Source of the DNA: Urechis unicinctus
Lineage: Eukaryota > Annelida > Polychaeta > Xenopneusta > Urechidae
Length of the DNA stretch: 64,000 nucleotides
Assembly (NCBI GenBank): GCA_034190875.2
Contig: CM067344.1
Location: 25,241,662-25,305,661, forward strand
Direction of reading: 5' to 3'
Shown here: one piece after another, positions 26,804-39,523 of the stretch
How the letters are laid out: each line of letters begins with the position of its first letter
Numbering within the stretch: the stretch's first letter is position 1
The notes under the pieces: model-generated
Database searches by the model: none
What the model saw: the letters and a program-made list of their open reading frames with translations, nothing else
What the model was told of the DNA's origin: nothing
Program-made: the position numbers and the translations under genes

Positions 26804-28679
26804 CTAGTATGATTGATAAAAAATAAAAAATATCTTGTCATTAGATACATTGGGATAGATGCATGGAATATAATGTTGGTTCTTAGTAACACCAGAAACA
26901 TTGCCCGTAGCATAGAATCAGCCTGTAGTAATGTCGCGCAATCGTACATATTCATCGATGACATTCAAATCTTTGCTATAGCTATACGTGGCTAAACGAT
27001 GTGCTAGAACGTTATTTGCCTTTGTATGTGATGTAATCTTCTGTACTATAATAGACTCGAAGTGATCCTCAGACACACTTGACAGCTTTGTGATGCCACC
27101 AACACAATAATTATCTAGCGGAACCTTAAGCAATCGTAAAGCCATGCTTAAAACTCCAGAGTGAACGTTTTCACAAGCTTAAGACAAAGGATATCAATGC
27201 TTAAACGAATGTGGGTATTTCTACGAATTTGAGATTTCTGTAACGTTTGTCTGTGATCTAAGGCAGACATTGTTAAGGGAACGGAGTGTGGTCCAAAGTG
27301 CAACTGGCGTCTGTTGCAGGTTTGACACATAACAGCTAATGTCGTGTGACAGTTTGGGCGCACTGGTATTCCATTTGCATACATTGGATTACCTCCATTC
27401 GGTTAACTCTATGATATACCAGCAACTATCTAAAGACCATTGCGTAAGAAATGTGTCATGCATAAGACGGTCTCACCGCGAAAGCCTCGGATATGTGTCG
27501 ATGGTCATGTTTGGCCGTAACCTCCTGTTCTCAAAAGACTTGCTGTGATTTGACGCCAGCAAAGTCTGTAGGGGCAGCTGGGCACATATCACATCGGGAG
27601 CGTCGGGGCAAGTGTTTGTGGTAATAGACTGTATTAACCGCCGTATTTTATTCATACAGACTCTATGTCTATGCGGCAACGAACATTACAACAGCTTACA
27701 ATATTAACAGCAAAACTTGCATGCGTGTGTTGTTCATATCGACTTGCTGTAGTATAATGGTATGGCTAGAGCTGGCGGCGGATAAACAGTTAGCAGTTTC
27801 CAGCGACACATATTGTTATAAATCAGCAATGACAAAATATCATCCCATGCACACTGCATTCAGGTACGACTAACAACTGTGAGGGAGATCATGGCATCGC
27901 AAAATGATTTTCTGTCATTCATTATATGTTTTCTAATTCATGACATGGTGTTTTAGTGAATGCTTGTTCATGTCTCTTCATTATGTTTGCTTCTAATATT
28001 CCGCTCATTCTCCGCCCCAACTCCCACACAAAGTTTTTAGTTCTTCATTTCAAGAAACGCACAGTTTTTAAACGCATATTTTATCAATATATTCATTGTA
28101 CTCTGTGTAAATTCATTTTTCTTAAATGAGTATGCATCTACCCATGTGGAATAGCTCGTAGTGAAACATTGATTAAGCTAGGTTGAAATGTCTCGGTCTA
28201 ATTCATGTTAAGCATGTCGGCGGAGCATTCAGAGGCACATAAAGGTATCAAAGATAAGATTCGACGTAATGTTATTATATAAGATCCCCTCAAGTAAATG
28301 CTGTGATGTCCCTTGACAGGAAGATCACCTCGCATCAATCGACATTATTCCAGTATTCACCCGCTAGATTCCTGTCTAAATTCCTTATCAACAGACATTC
28401 GTGAGAAAAGTTGATATAATGTTTACTTGCGTGCTTTCGTTTAACCACTGTATTTCGGAATAATAGTAATAAGCACACATACCATACACCTACTGCATAA
28501 CGTTGAGAAAATGAAAACAGCAAGACATTTGTCTTCCTGGATATTCAAGGGTTAGATTACGGTAACTGTTTTCGAATTATTTCTGGACCAGTACATTCAT
28601 TCAGAGCTTATCCACTGAACTGTTTAGCAGCGCCATAAGACTACGGGTTTGGATAGCAATACATATGAACACTGATAGG

Positions 28680-28823
28680 TAGAAGAACTCTAAAATCTTG
28701 GGCTATCCTTGCGTGTGACTATAATAAGTGGACAGGCTAGGCGGCATCAATTTGGAATCGTAGAAAAGGAAGACTTGTGGCTCTTCTACCACGATATATA
28801 GAAGAACTCTAAAATCTTGGGCT
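28680..28823. repeat. 25-base direct repeat 119 bp apart, only in copy 2
   Basis: The same 25 bases (core AGAACTCTAAAATCTTGGGC) occur at 28,680-28,704 and 28,799-28,823. Copy 1 lacks both. The first instance interrupts sequence that is continuous in copy 1 (GATAGGT / CTTGCG), so it looks like a templated insertion copied from the second. Confidence 0.85.
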
Positions 28824-29073
28824 CTGTACTCTTTCCAAGTCCTGACAAAATAGCTGTATATTGATTGTTAATAAGTGGCATACGTGACATGCATTCGGCA
28901 TAACATTGTAATCATACACCATATCCTATTCCATACAATCGTGAAGTGATATTCATATCGCGAGTTGTAAAATGCACACATTACATCGAGCAACAATAAT
29001 GCAATATAACTTGTCCATCATAAGCCAAATTGCAATCGTTAACATTTGCAATCATATCAGAAGTGCAGTGCAA
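28807..29073. other. About 267 bp present in copy 2 and not in copy 1
   Basis: Copy 1 reads straight from ATATATAGAAGAA to TTTCCTCAAATGACATTG, and copy 2 has this segment in between. Copy 3 does not reach this far, so insertion and deletion cannot be told apart. No gene is evident. Confidence 0.8.
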
Positions 29074-29227
29074 TAATTTCCTCAAATGACATTGTGTATT
29101 TAATAGGATTTGTATACAAACGTGGACAAAACATGATGTTTGCCTACAACAATGACAAACATGTTTAACATAAAGCATTCATAAAGCATATTTAAATACA
29201 TTTATACAGAGATTAGAACAACTTTAT

Positions 29228-29264
29228 CATGTTAATCATCTCCATCATGGAGATGATTTACATG
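29228..29264. repeat. 37-base near-perfect palindrome, copy 2
   Basis: Identical in structure to 15,676-15,712, with the same single mismatch. Confidence 0.88.
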
Positions 29265-32200
29265 ATCAGCAGAGTTCATGCAAGGAAGATGCAAGGTGAC
29301 ACACCCACACATTCGCGTGAGCGAGACACTTAACTTGCACGATAGTTATTGAGTAATTGATATTGGGACTTAACTAAACACATATGATTAGTAAGAGCTA
29401 TAAAAGTCAGGTTGACCTATTCATTAATTGGATCACCAAATTAGCTTTAGTTGTCATTTACACGAATTAATCTCAGATATCGATTGTAATGAAACACATA
29501 CCTACAGTCTAGATTATCAAGTATGTATGATTCAATGATATTTTGCGTTTGTTGTATCAGCTATTGTCCGTTTTACACAGCAATTGTTTGAGATGATCTT
29601 AACAAAACCACCATGTTGCACAAATATGTGAATTGCCTATACCCAGCAATGGGATGACATGAGCTGACAATATGTTGTATGTTCGCCAAGAAACTGCCAT
29701 GCAACGACTGAGTTTGGTAATTCAAATATTTATCTCTTATTTTTGCATTCAATTATGTTTAACAAAGCCATTCTAAAGGTATATAAGGTTGTTGATGCGG
29801 TCTCAAACAAAGAGGTGATTATATGCGTTTTAGAAGCATCAAAACAGTTAACGTTTGGCCTGATAAATAGATTTGTAACATATATGTTCAAACCGATGAT
29901 TTGATAATGTTGCCGCGGTGGCCGCTGATAACCGACAACCAACTCGTTCCTCCTGTATCTAAATCACATACGAAGATATGAAACCACAAGCATACCTTTT
30001 GTATATTCTTTGTAAAAACGCAAGAAATTATTTGAAACAATATCCAATAGGCTACTTTTTGGGGGAAAACGTATAAGCCTATTGGTAACAGCGGTGAGGA
30101 CCAGCGGTAGGTTCTTCATTGGACAACTACATCTGTTGATATAAAAGACGTGACCAAGTCTCTCATAATAACAGACATGCGTGCGATTCAAATCCTCACG
30201 GAGCGCTTAATCAAGTTTGCGGCGTTCACCCAGCACCTGATAAACTCTCTCGCTGTCCAGTCAGTTCCCACACACAACCCATCATCATCCAAACAACGCA
30301 GTTGTTAAATGGGTGCACATGCCTTTCACGTTCAATACACAGCGCGCGTATTTATGATGGCACTTTGTTATGACGAGCATCGAATTGAAATATAATATCC
30401 TCAATTATGCAATAAGCGGTATGTACCTGTTAGTCTCTGTAATAACGGAAGAAGCCGTTGTATATGAATGTTGCCAAGATAGTGGTTTTTAGGTGTATAT
30501 GCGTACCGGCAATGTAAGTAGCCCTGCCGACTGTTTTGCTTGACAATTTATGTTCCTAGCGCAATAAACTTATTGATCATACAACTTCGCATGGGGGCAG
30601 CATTGTAACTTGTTTAATGGCTCCTATGGATAGAAAGGTTAAACTACATCTAAATCGTTATCGACGGGGGATCGATCGATCAATGCACTTGTACGTCGAC
30701 CTCGTCAATGCTGCAAAGCGTATGAGTACAGCTATGTGCAATTACATTATAACATAATTGGTGCACTAACAACTCTGCGCAGATTAAATGCTGACTTAAT
30801 CATAATATATACATGGCTTCTTCAATCTTAAACCATGCAGAGTTATATCTTTCGATGACAACTAAACATTACCAATAATCCATCAACCAGCTATTGGTGT
30901 AAGGTAGAAATATGCGAATGTGCAAATTTTATCAACAATTTCATGGGAAAAAATCCGTTAGCGTATGATATTGCGAAAAACTTCGGGAGAAATAATAAGC
31001 GACTAAAACCATTGTAATAAGTTATCATTGAGGTTAAATAAAGTTTGCATATTAGATTCAAATACTTCGAAATAAGAGCCATTATGCTGGATTTCTAAAT
31101 GATCCGGTAATTCTTGCTGTTTCCTACCATCTGTTGTATGAATACAATGTGATAAGACACGAGAGTCCAAGAGATCATTGAATTTCGCTTCAGTGAAGCC
31201 AATTTATTCATCTCCGTCCCACCGGATGTATGATCTGATATGAGCGCCACTCATGAACATTGTCATAGTGCCTGGGAAGCATAACATTGGTGACGGTTCT
31301 TCAACTGCTGCTGAACGATCAGTAAATCTTATCGCAAACAACCTGATACTCCGTAGAGTGTGGCATCGTCCATATTAACTGTCATGCTTGTCAGAAGGAC
31401 CCATAATTCATAAACCCTCTCTCTTGGGTACGCCGAGAGACGCCTTGCAAGTTGACTGGGTGCATTCAATCTGAAAGATTTTGATTACGAACACTAGCGC
31501 TCCACATGTGATGCAAAGCTCTGAATAGTAACTTATATTCTACTAAATTTTAACTACGAATATCAAATGACGTTTCACTTTTTTGACGTACACCTGCTTG
31601 GTACGGCTCGTCCATAAATCTCTTTCGCCATATCATCGACAACTCACAGACTATAAGAAGTCTGCCCAATATACCCCTAATATAATATATGTACTGTATG
31701 GTGCTTCCAGAATATCAATGTGATGCCGTAGGCTTTGACAGCAAGCTTCGGAACGGGAAAATGTGGTGGATTATTTTTACGCAATAATATTTTTAGCAGG
31801 ATATCCAAATGGCGATGTTATATTTCGGATATTTTATCAGCGCCGCCTACGTCATCAGAACTTGGCGTATAAAGACGAGGGTATTCTGTAATCAGCATTT
31901 CAAGTGAGGCAAATGATGAATACTATCGTATGGAATACGTTTTACCTAAACCATATTCGACGCTCTGCAATAAATGTTTATCAATGTTTGGTTATTGTTC
32001 GCTCCTGCTAAGTCGCTTGCAGCAGTATAAACATTCGATTATCATGCTTTATCGCCAATGGGAGTCGTCAACACTGGTTTATGAAGATAAGATCGTGATT
32101 TACTTGGTTGTTTTGATCACTGTGATAAATTGCTTCAACCATTTTTTAGAACTAACAGGGAATTGATATGGGGAACCTTCATTAACGGCACGGTTATCTG

Positions 32201-34765
32201 TCTTCCTGGTTTATATCATCTGAACTGCCCCACCTGCGTCATCCCAGTCCTACTTTATCACCGAAATATGTGTTGTTCTGCATATCAGGTAGTTCCAAGC
32301 GATACGTTACGTAATTGCATTTGTTTGAACGGATAACAGCTTCACCTACATTACCGGACCTACACGTCCTTCACGACTATATCCAAACATTGCCAGCGAA
32401 AAATATTGAGTTTGTTACAAAACAACACTTCTCTGTTCCACGAATGTCCGATTAAGTTTTGATTTATGAGCAGCAAAACGTATAGAGAGCCCGACATCAG
32501 AGAAAATATTTCTGAAATTTCGGCAATTGTCTGCTTTCGGTTAAGTGCAAACGTTATATGCCCGCTGTGTATCTGATTCACACAAGGAAGATAGATGTCA
32601 TTATGTTGCGTGGCAAATCACGTGGGTTTCCCCTTGCATACCAGCGTTAAGAGAATCACAGTGAATCTCAGCACTCAATTACTGGCATTCGACAATGAGT
32701 TCAATATTTGCTCAGCAGATGTTCTGCGACGTCAAACATCGCTAAAGGCCGGAACACACGATGCGATACGAGATAATGCGGTACTGGTTGGTAAGTTGCT
32801 GAACGAATACCACCGTTTGCTGCTCTGTCAGTATTTGCGATGCTAAATAGCAGGCATTAAACTGATGTAGACAAAAAGTGTTTGCTACAGTTTGCGGCAC
32901 AAATTTGATATGAATAGAGTAACTTAATACCATCAGAATCTTGGACACACCATTAATGTGTATGAAAATGGGGCAAACAAATGGTAGTTAGAGTGTCACA
33001 ATTGGTTAGCCATATCAAAAGCACAGGAACATCTTGTGTAATTTCGATTCTGTAACCGGATCGTGCAGAGTATTCTCTAAAGTTGATTCTCGTTTGCAGA
33101 TGTTTCGAAATTGACACTCCCAGTAAGTAGACAATGGGATAAATTTCTACAAATTGATATGATGTAGTCCGGTTTTTTATGCGTCTTTGGTATTCGCATG
33201 GACACTTGATAGGGTTATATGCCCAGTGTGCGACTTTGAGTTAATCTCCTCTACTTAGGTGATTCAACCCAGCTGCTTTAGCTCCGGCTGTGACAAGCTG
33301 CCATAACAAATGCTCAATATTTTAGAAATATTACAATGTTGTGGATGTCGTTGGGATGCAGATTGATACATTGGTGATTTGCTCCGGTGTATTAACATGG
33401 CGCCATTCCAGAATTCTTTTTGACTTTATGTAGCAAAATGTAGCTGAGTAGATATTACATAACGAGGACATTTTATCCTAATGATCCCCAAAACACGACC
33501 ATTGGTATTAAATACAAAATATTAATGTGCCTTAGCCAACGAGCACTATGCATATTAGCAAAACGTTGGCAATACTGACATAAACATTTGAATGAGTCTC
33601 TTACCACAAGAATGCCGAAAGAGCGATTGCCGTAAGCATCCTACATTAACGAACGCAATCAGAGGAATAGCTGGGCAGATATGTGAAGTATTTAAAGGAA
33701 TTGTGCCGTTGATGATACAAGCATGAGCTTCGGCCCATGATTCGAGTATGCCATAAGAACAATCTTTGGCTACTTGTCATATGACAACAAAGGCGGCCAT
33801 TTTCCACAATGGCCGCCAGTGGTGGATATTTTTACAGAGATTAGGTCTAGATCGCAAAGGATCTTGATCCTGGTGAGTGATCCTGCATTGTTAAAGATTG
33901 GAAATGAAACACGCAAGCAAATACCTCACTACACATATCTGGCATACAGGGAACTAAATAGTGGTAAAACAATCAACATATTGGCGAAGGTGAGCATTTT
34001 TTCCTGAATTACAGAATGGGCACACGAGTAATGGAATAGCAGATCTCACATGTTTATGCGTAGACATCCATACGGTGCAAATACATGGCCCTAAACATTA
34101 GAAGCATGTCGCAATGATAATCCATGTTTTTTATAAAGCTTTTGAGTTTTGCATACAGCTAGTAACACCGATGCTTTAAACTGATCTGTTACAGCTCACT
34201 TTCCCTAGGGTATCAGCTTGTAGTGGTGGTATATGTGTAGTAAATTATGTACTAACATAGCAGGGCGCATTAAGGAGCAATGACCAAACTATTCACGGTG
34301 GTGGACGGTTTTAGAGCATCAGGCTCGCCGTGCCTGACGTTAATCTCTTGCATTCCTAACGGTCATTATTCCTCGGCATTAAACAACGCATCCATCATGT
34401 GCGGCTGTCTCAGTAAATAATTGTTGCCGCAGTTAAGGCTTGAGCATCGAATTGTGTCGAGATGGACCATAATGTATTGTACAGCAGTCGCCAGAAGTTT
34501 ATGGGAATTAAAGTAATTTGGCATATGCCATTATGTTCTTGAGATATAATCAATGATTATGTATTATATATGTTCGATTAGTTTGCCATTCTTTATACAA
34601 TACTATTTCGCATAACCAGTGCAATCAAATAACTCGCTGGTTATTCCTAATTAAGCCTATTGGTCTGCAACCACTTATATGAGGCACAATAGTTCGGGAC
34701 GTTTAATTTACCGTTTGAACTATCTATTGAATGACCTGGATAATCATAAAGTTGTACACTATGGC

Positions 34766-34842
<77 letters not shown>
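34766..34842. repeat. (TA)n microsatellite in copy 3
   Basis: About 38 TA units occupy the place of roughly 260 bases of copy 1 (about 5,091-5,353), between the shared flanks GTTGTACACTATGGC and CAATAATCCAATCGATG. Confidence 0.95.
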
Positions 34843-34851
<9 letters not shown>

Positions 34852-35845
34852 TTACCAATAAAGCAGTCAATAATCCAATCGATGATCGGTTTGTCCGTGT
34901 TAGATCAGCCGGCTCTAAACAAAGGTGTGAAAGACGAGCATGACCAAAATTAAATCCGTATCTGGTTGCATGAGGTCTCGTGTTACATCCTTGCCTAAAT
35001 GAAGGGCGTTTCAAGACTTTAGCGGTTGCACTATACCTGATAGCATTGAATGCAATGTGACTTTTATGTGCTGCAAGAAAATACTCATAGTCATAGTTAG
35101 AACAGATGAAACGTTGTAAGTTTGTTGTTTTCGAGGGTCAATTGTTTGTCATGCCAACAGCTATAAATGGGGCCATATGCTTTGACGATTTGTTGTCCAT
35201 CATCGTAATGCCAAGCATCAGTCTCAGAATTGACCATCCAGTATGACTGTATTTAGAAGTCTGTGACAACTAAGCATATGACACTGTAAGGATTATTTTA
35301 ACATTATATTAGCAGTGATATTGGATTATTCGATTTGAAACCCCACCAGTAGTCTCTAGGAGCTCAGTCGTCGATGCCTTTTAGACGCTGTAATTGAAAG
35401 AATTAACGAGAGGTCACTGATTGACCTGATGCTAAGCATATGCGCTCTCATGTCGTAGCTTTACTTTCAACACGGCAGTCTATAGAATGACCGCCTTATT
35501 GAATAGTATACCCCCAACGTCAAACTTTGGGCCATCTAAGTTAAAGCGACAGCAATCAATTAGCATATGCGTTTAGTAGGCTTATCATGAATCCCCTATC
35601 TTATCAATTAGAAAGTACAATAAAAGCCAATGTGGCGCTGCCAGAAAACCATTCAATTGCAGCGAGGTCATTGAGTTTGCAATGCTGTCATGCAATGCTG
35701 CCAAAGTGTTTCTGCAAATGCCTTTCATTGCGACGATGATTATGTAAATGAAGAAGAGATAGCATGCTGATCACTCTTGCTGATTACAACCATCATCATT
35801 TATGATACGGTTTTGAGTACAAAGACGATGCAAAAGGGGCATTTT

Positions 35846-36063
35846 TATTCTGACAGCAAGCATAACATAAATGCAACGTATCTAGCTTAAAAGCTCAACA
35901 AAATCAGACACTTCGTTTCGTTGTTTATTGCAAATATTTAGAAAAACATCTTCAGCTTAAGTTGTACCACCCACAAATCATTTACCTAGAATTTGTAGCT
36001 TTTATATTTACTCAATTGTAGATTTTTATTGGTTTGTGGTCAACATTGAATAGGAGCACGTCC
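35846..36063. other. About 218 bp insertion specific to copy 3
   Basis: Copy 1 is continuous here (7,017-7,065), and copy 3 carries AT-rich extra sequence. Its left end shares 19 bases (TTTTATTCTGACAGCAAGC) with 18,327-18,345, a region that copy 3 has deleted from its own start. No open frame of note. Confidence 0.7.
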
Positions 36064-37903
36064 ATCCAAACGGCTACCTTAATGACGCCCGGTATAGACA
36101 ACGGCACGTACATTTGTTGACTTAGATAAACACTGAGTAATGAGATTAGTATCAAAAACGGGAAAAGAACTGCGTTATATGACTTCATTCGTGTATATTC
36201 TCTTTCAATCAGCTATGCATTAATGTGCCAGCCGTTGATCATGAATTGGTTGACTGACTGTCTTACATAAACTTTGAATGCGGCTTCCTGTTAGCTATGT
36301 ATAGTTTTGGCTTGTTTCGAATCTCATCTACGGAACCCCTCTGATGACTATATTATAAAATCTAAATCTCTCTGCAGTTTTTATATATTTGCATGAAACA
36401 ATTGGACAACATAACAACAATGGTCATTATTGATATTGTTATTATTATTACCAATACACTAAAACTTTCATAAAACTTGGCTACTGTTTTTCTGCATCGA
36501 CACAATTATTGTTATAGTCAATGTCAGGCGAGCTCGGCAGCTTATTATAGAAGCAATCATTGGACTTGGCGCCTAGCGAGATAACAATGATACCTAGTGC
36601 ATTACATAAGCTCCAATCAGACATGTTTGCAGAAGCAAAACCAATGTGGGTCACCTATTGTGGGTAAATCTGTTCATCTTGAACGTCTATAAGAGCATAA
36701 TTCCCAAATCATGTCTGGCAGGTAAATGTGCTCATAATGTGCACACTGTGCCAATTATTTTGCACTAATATACGCTGAGCTAAGATTTGATAACAGTTAT
36801 ATGCAATGTAATATCGTGACATACAGAGCATAATGGAGCCCTAGTGACCACAGTTAAATAGCGGTATTACTTCAGGTTTAACTTATTGCGTAGATGACCA
36901 ATCATAAACCTCTACACACATATCTACATCTTGAGTACGGTTCTTTACGCAGTCGCGTTCCTGGTTGCTGGTTGACTTTCTGCATCAGATTAATGCGATA
37001 CGCTCCATAATAACTCGGATTCAGTTAGCGAGTGCAAAGCACTGTGATTTAGTGCACTGACAGTTCCCTTAGTCTTCAGTATTATATTGCCTATAGAAAT
37101 GATGCGCGTTTCTGCATCTGCATCAAGGGTATCTATAGGTGTGTGTATGCTATTTGGCTACGATAACAAAATCATTTTACAATAGAGTCGTCTGAAACAC
37201 ACATAACACCTGTTGAAAATACACACACCTACAGAACACAGACTAACGACTCCACGCTATCTATATATGCACTATAGAAACGTTCCCTTAACCAGATTAT
37301 GTACTTCTAACGACCAGTTTATGCGCATAAGTTGGCTTCGTAAAGCAATTGCTAAGCGAGGTATAGTGAGAACTGCAGCGCTTTAATTATTTTGATCACA
37401 ACCTCGAAAACAATATTCTAACTTTGAACACCATATATATTCAGAAGTATATCTTCCCTTGGATTGCTAATAAAGCGCCTTGTATAAAACACAATTAGTT
37501 TCACAGTAGTCAGTGTAATGTAATTGTTTTGTATCAACTATAAGCTTTTTACTCACAGAATTATTAGAAAGGTTTGTTTATTTGCAGGTTCATGCATCGA
37601 TGCATAGAAGCAAAATTACCAACGCATTTGGGATAATATGAGTTGGAGCATAGTGGAGTTTTTGCTCGGCGCATGAATTGCGGCAATCGCATTTGGTCTT
37701 ACAACGCGTGTTAAATAACCTGTCTAGTGTGTTGTAAATGCATTGCACATTTGGGAACGGTGTTAATTGAGCGGCTTAGTGGTTTACATGAACAAAAGAC
37801 AGAGGTTGGTTATTGTGATAATCCTTAATGACTTGGCAATTTAAAACGTTAATGTTAGTTCCAGGAGCGACCTGCATCATTGCACATACTTAAGCAGCTA
37901 CAG

Positions 37904-38400
37904 AACTAGGTCTAGGCTTCGATTAGTAATGCATGTTATCAATCTACTGCTTAAACACGTAGTACATTGGATTAGCTGAAGAAATGCAGAGCCATAACTA
38001 ATGAATGATACCAAGGTACGGTATTGCAAACAAAACACAGAAATGCAACACTGTGTGCTTAACAAATGAATAGTACGTACGGTGCCTTGCAGTGTAATCC
38101 TTGAGGCATATAAGTGGCGCAGTCTGATATTACGCATAGGACAGAAGCCAAGCAGTTGGATAATGTCATTGTTCTATCTAAGCACCTTAGAGGATCCGAC
38201 AAATGTGCATGTTGGTGATGCGTTCTCGGTGGATTTGAAATGGTCTATAGACTAAGGGATGATTATGTATGCTTTTGTAGCATCTTAACAGTAAAGATGT
38301 GGCCTTATATAATGGGCTGTAGCAGCCCACAATCAACTTGGATGCTGATGTCTAATGCAATACTGCCATTTGTTTCATGTCTTCGGTCCACAATGATTGC
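37904..38400. mobile_element. 497 bp insertion in copy 3, possible repeat element
   Basis: The insertion splits AGCAGCTACAG / ACGAGTCTGCACC, which is continuous at about 10,375 in copy 1. CAG lies at both edges, which could be a 3-base target duplication. A part at about 38,180-38,345 resembles 16,280-16,460 of the unit itself (GATTAT..ATGC.TTT..AGC.TC..AACAGT..A), so the insert may belong to a dispersed family. Open frames on each strand are under 80 codons and unrecognised. Confidence 0.6.
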
Positions 38401-38960
38401 AGACGAGTCTGCACCAACTTATACGGACGTGATGGATGCGCATTCACTATGAGGGGCAACAAATTGCCGATCTCATTCGTGGCAGTGGCCAGTGGCTGTG
38501 GGGCAATATGCTAATTAGCATTCGATAAGCTTGCTGTATGTTACGCCATGTTGGTTTCTGCGCCGGTGTCATAACCCTGGAGCTATCAAAGTAATCGACT
38601 ATTACCATATACAGGACATCCGTGCCGCACAATAGACAATTTCGAGATAAATGAGCGGGCGATCAAGGGCAAAATGCTGAAGTAGTCCACTAATTTCGCG
38701 TTCTAAGAGAATTGGATGCTATAAATGGATATATTGTAACGTGTTTGTTGTCTCGATTCTTGTTTTATCAATATTCGTTCTAGAGTTCTAGAGCACTTTC
38801 TGTCATCGTTATCATTACCACCTGCCAATTACAACGGTGTTGCAGTAAATGTGAGTCTGGTAAGGACACTTCCCACTGCCAAAGTGTTGACTGGTTCAAC
38901 CCATGTATACAGAACTTCCGTACCCAAATCTGCATCCCCACACTGAGCTCGCTATACTTA

Positions 38961-39383
38961 ACCCCCCACCCCCCCCCAACCCCCCACTCCGGGGGTCCGG
39001 GGGAAGAATAAGCCCACTGTATCCTTCAGCATGTCGTAAGAGGTTATTATTAGGGGGCAACCTGTTGGCCGTAGGTTGCGACTTTTGTCGGTGGAAGATG
39101 GGATCCTGATGGTTGAGTTGAGAGGTCTTTACGAGGACACCACGCCATTTGATCCCGGATTTCACCTAGACGAGAGGCTTGAATGGCCTGGTATAGTCAA
39201 TCGGCAAGTGTTTACATGCCCAAGGATAATCGTTTCGGGTTTTTTCTTTCCATCTGCATTTGATTTATCCTACAAGGCGGCTGCTTAATAAGGTCAATCA
39301 TACTCTGTTGGCTTTTTTTGGCACCATATAACACATGAGTGATGGTGTGCCGTTAAAGCTTAAACTTACCTTACCTTACCTTG
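38961..39383 (+). mobile_element. SINE-like retroposon, copy 3, most complete
   Basis: The orthologous insertion in copy 3 keeps sequence lost elsewhere: GAGGACACCACGCCATTTG and the 3' end GTGCCGTTAAAGCTTAAA followed by repeats of CTTAC. A final unique segment plus a short tandem tail is the usual end of a SINE. The 5' end here has expanded into long C-runs (38,961-38,990). Confidence 0.65.
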
Positions 39384-39523
39384 TAAATCATGCAGCGCGC
39401 AATGTATCTATGATCCAGCATCGACATATCTCGATGACATACCTAATGGACTGCACATTCTGTCCTTTAATTCCTGTGGGAATTCGTAACCAGACGATTT
39501 GCCGTTTGTTTTACCAACCCTGA
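39384..39523 (+). CDS. Short open frame conserved in three copies, copy 3
   Basis: The copy 3 reading begins just after the CTTAC tail of the SINE-like element and ends RNQTICRLFYQP and stop at 39,521-39,523. The frame and stop are kept although copy 3 is otherwise much diverged. Confidence 0.28.

Larger units (their letters stand above)
18102..31592. repeat. Large tandem duplication, copy 2 (13.5 kb)
   Basis: This is a head-to-tail repeat of copy 1. Its end joins the start of copy 3 as copy 1 joins copy 2. Losses relative to copy 1 are about 2.91 kb (junction near 20,560), 0.28 kb (near 21,650), 1.84 kb (near 21,925), 0.21 kb (near 25,060) and 0.07 kb (near 29,645). Gains are about 0.31 kb (21,128-21,435) and 0.27 kb (28,807-29,073). 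Together these explain the 4.6 kb length difference. The junction at 20,545-20,560 carries an extra copy of the 7-base string GCATCAA. Confidence 0.93.
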
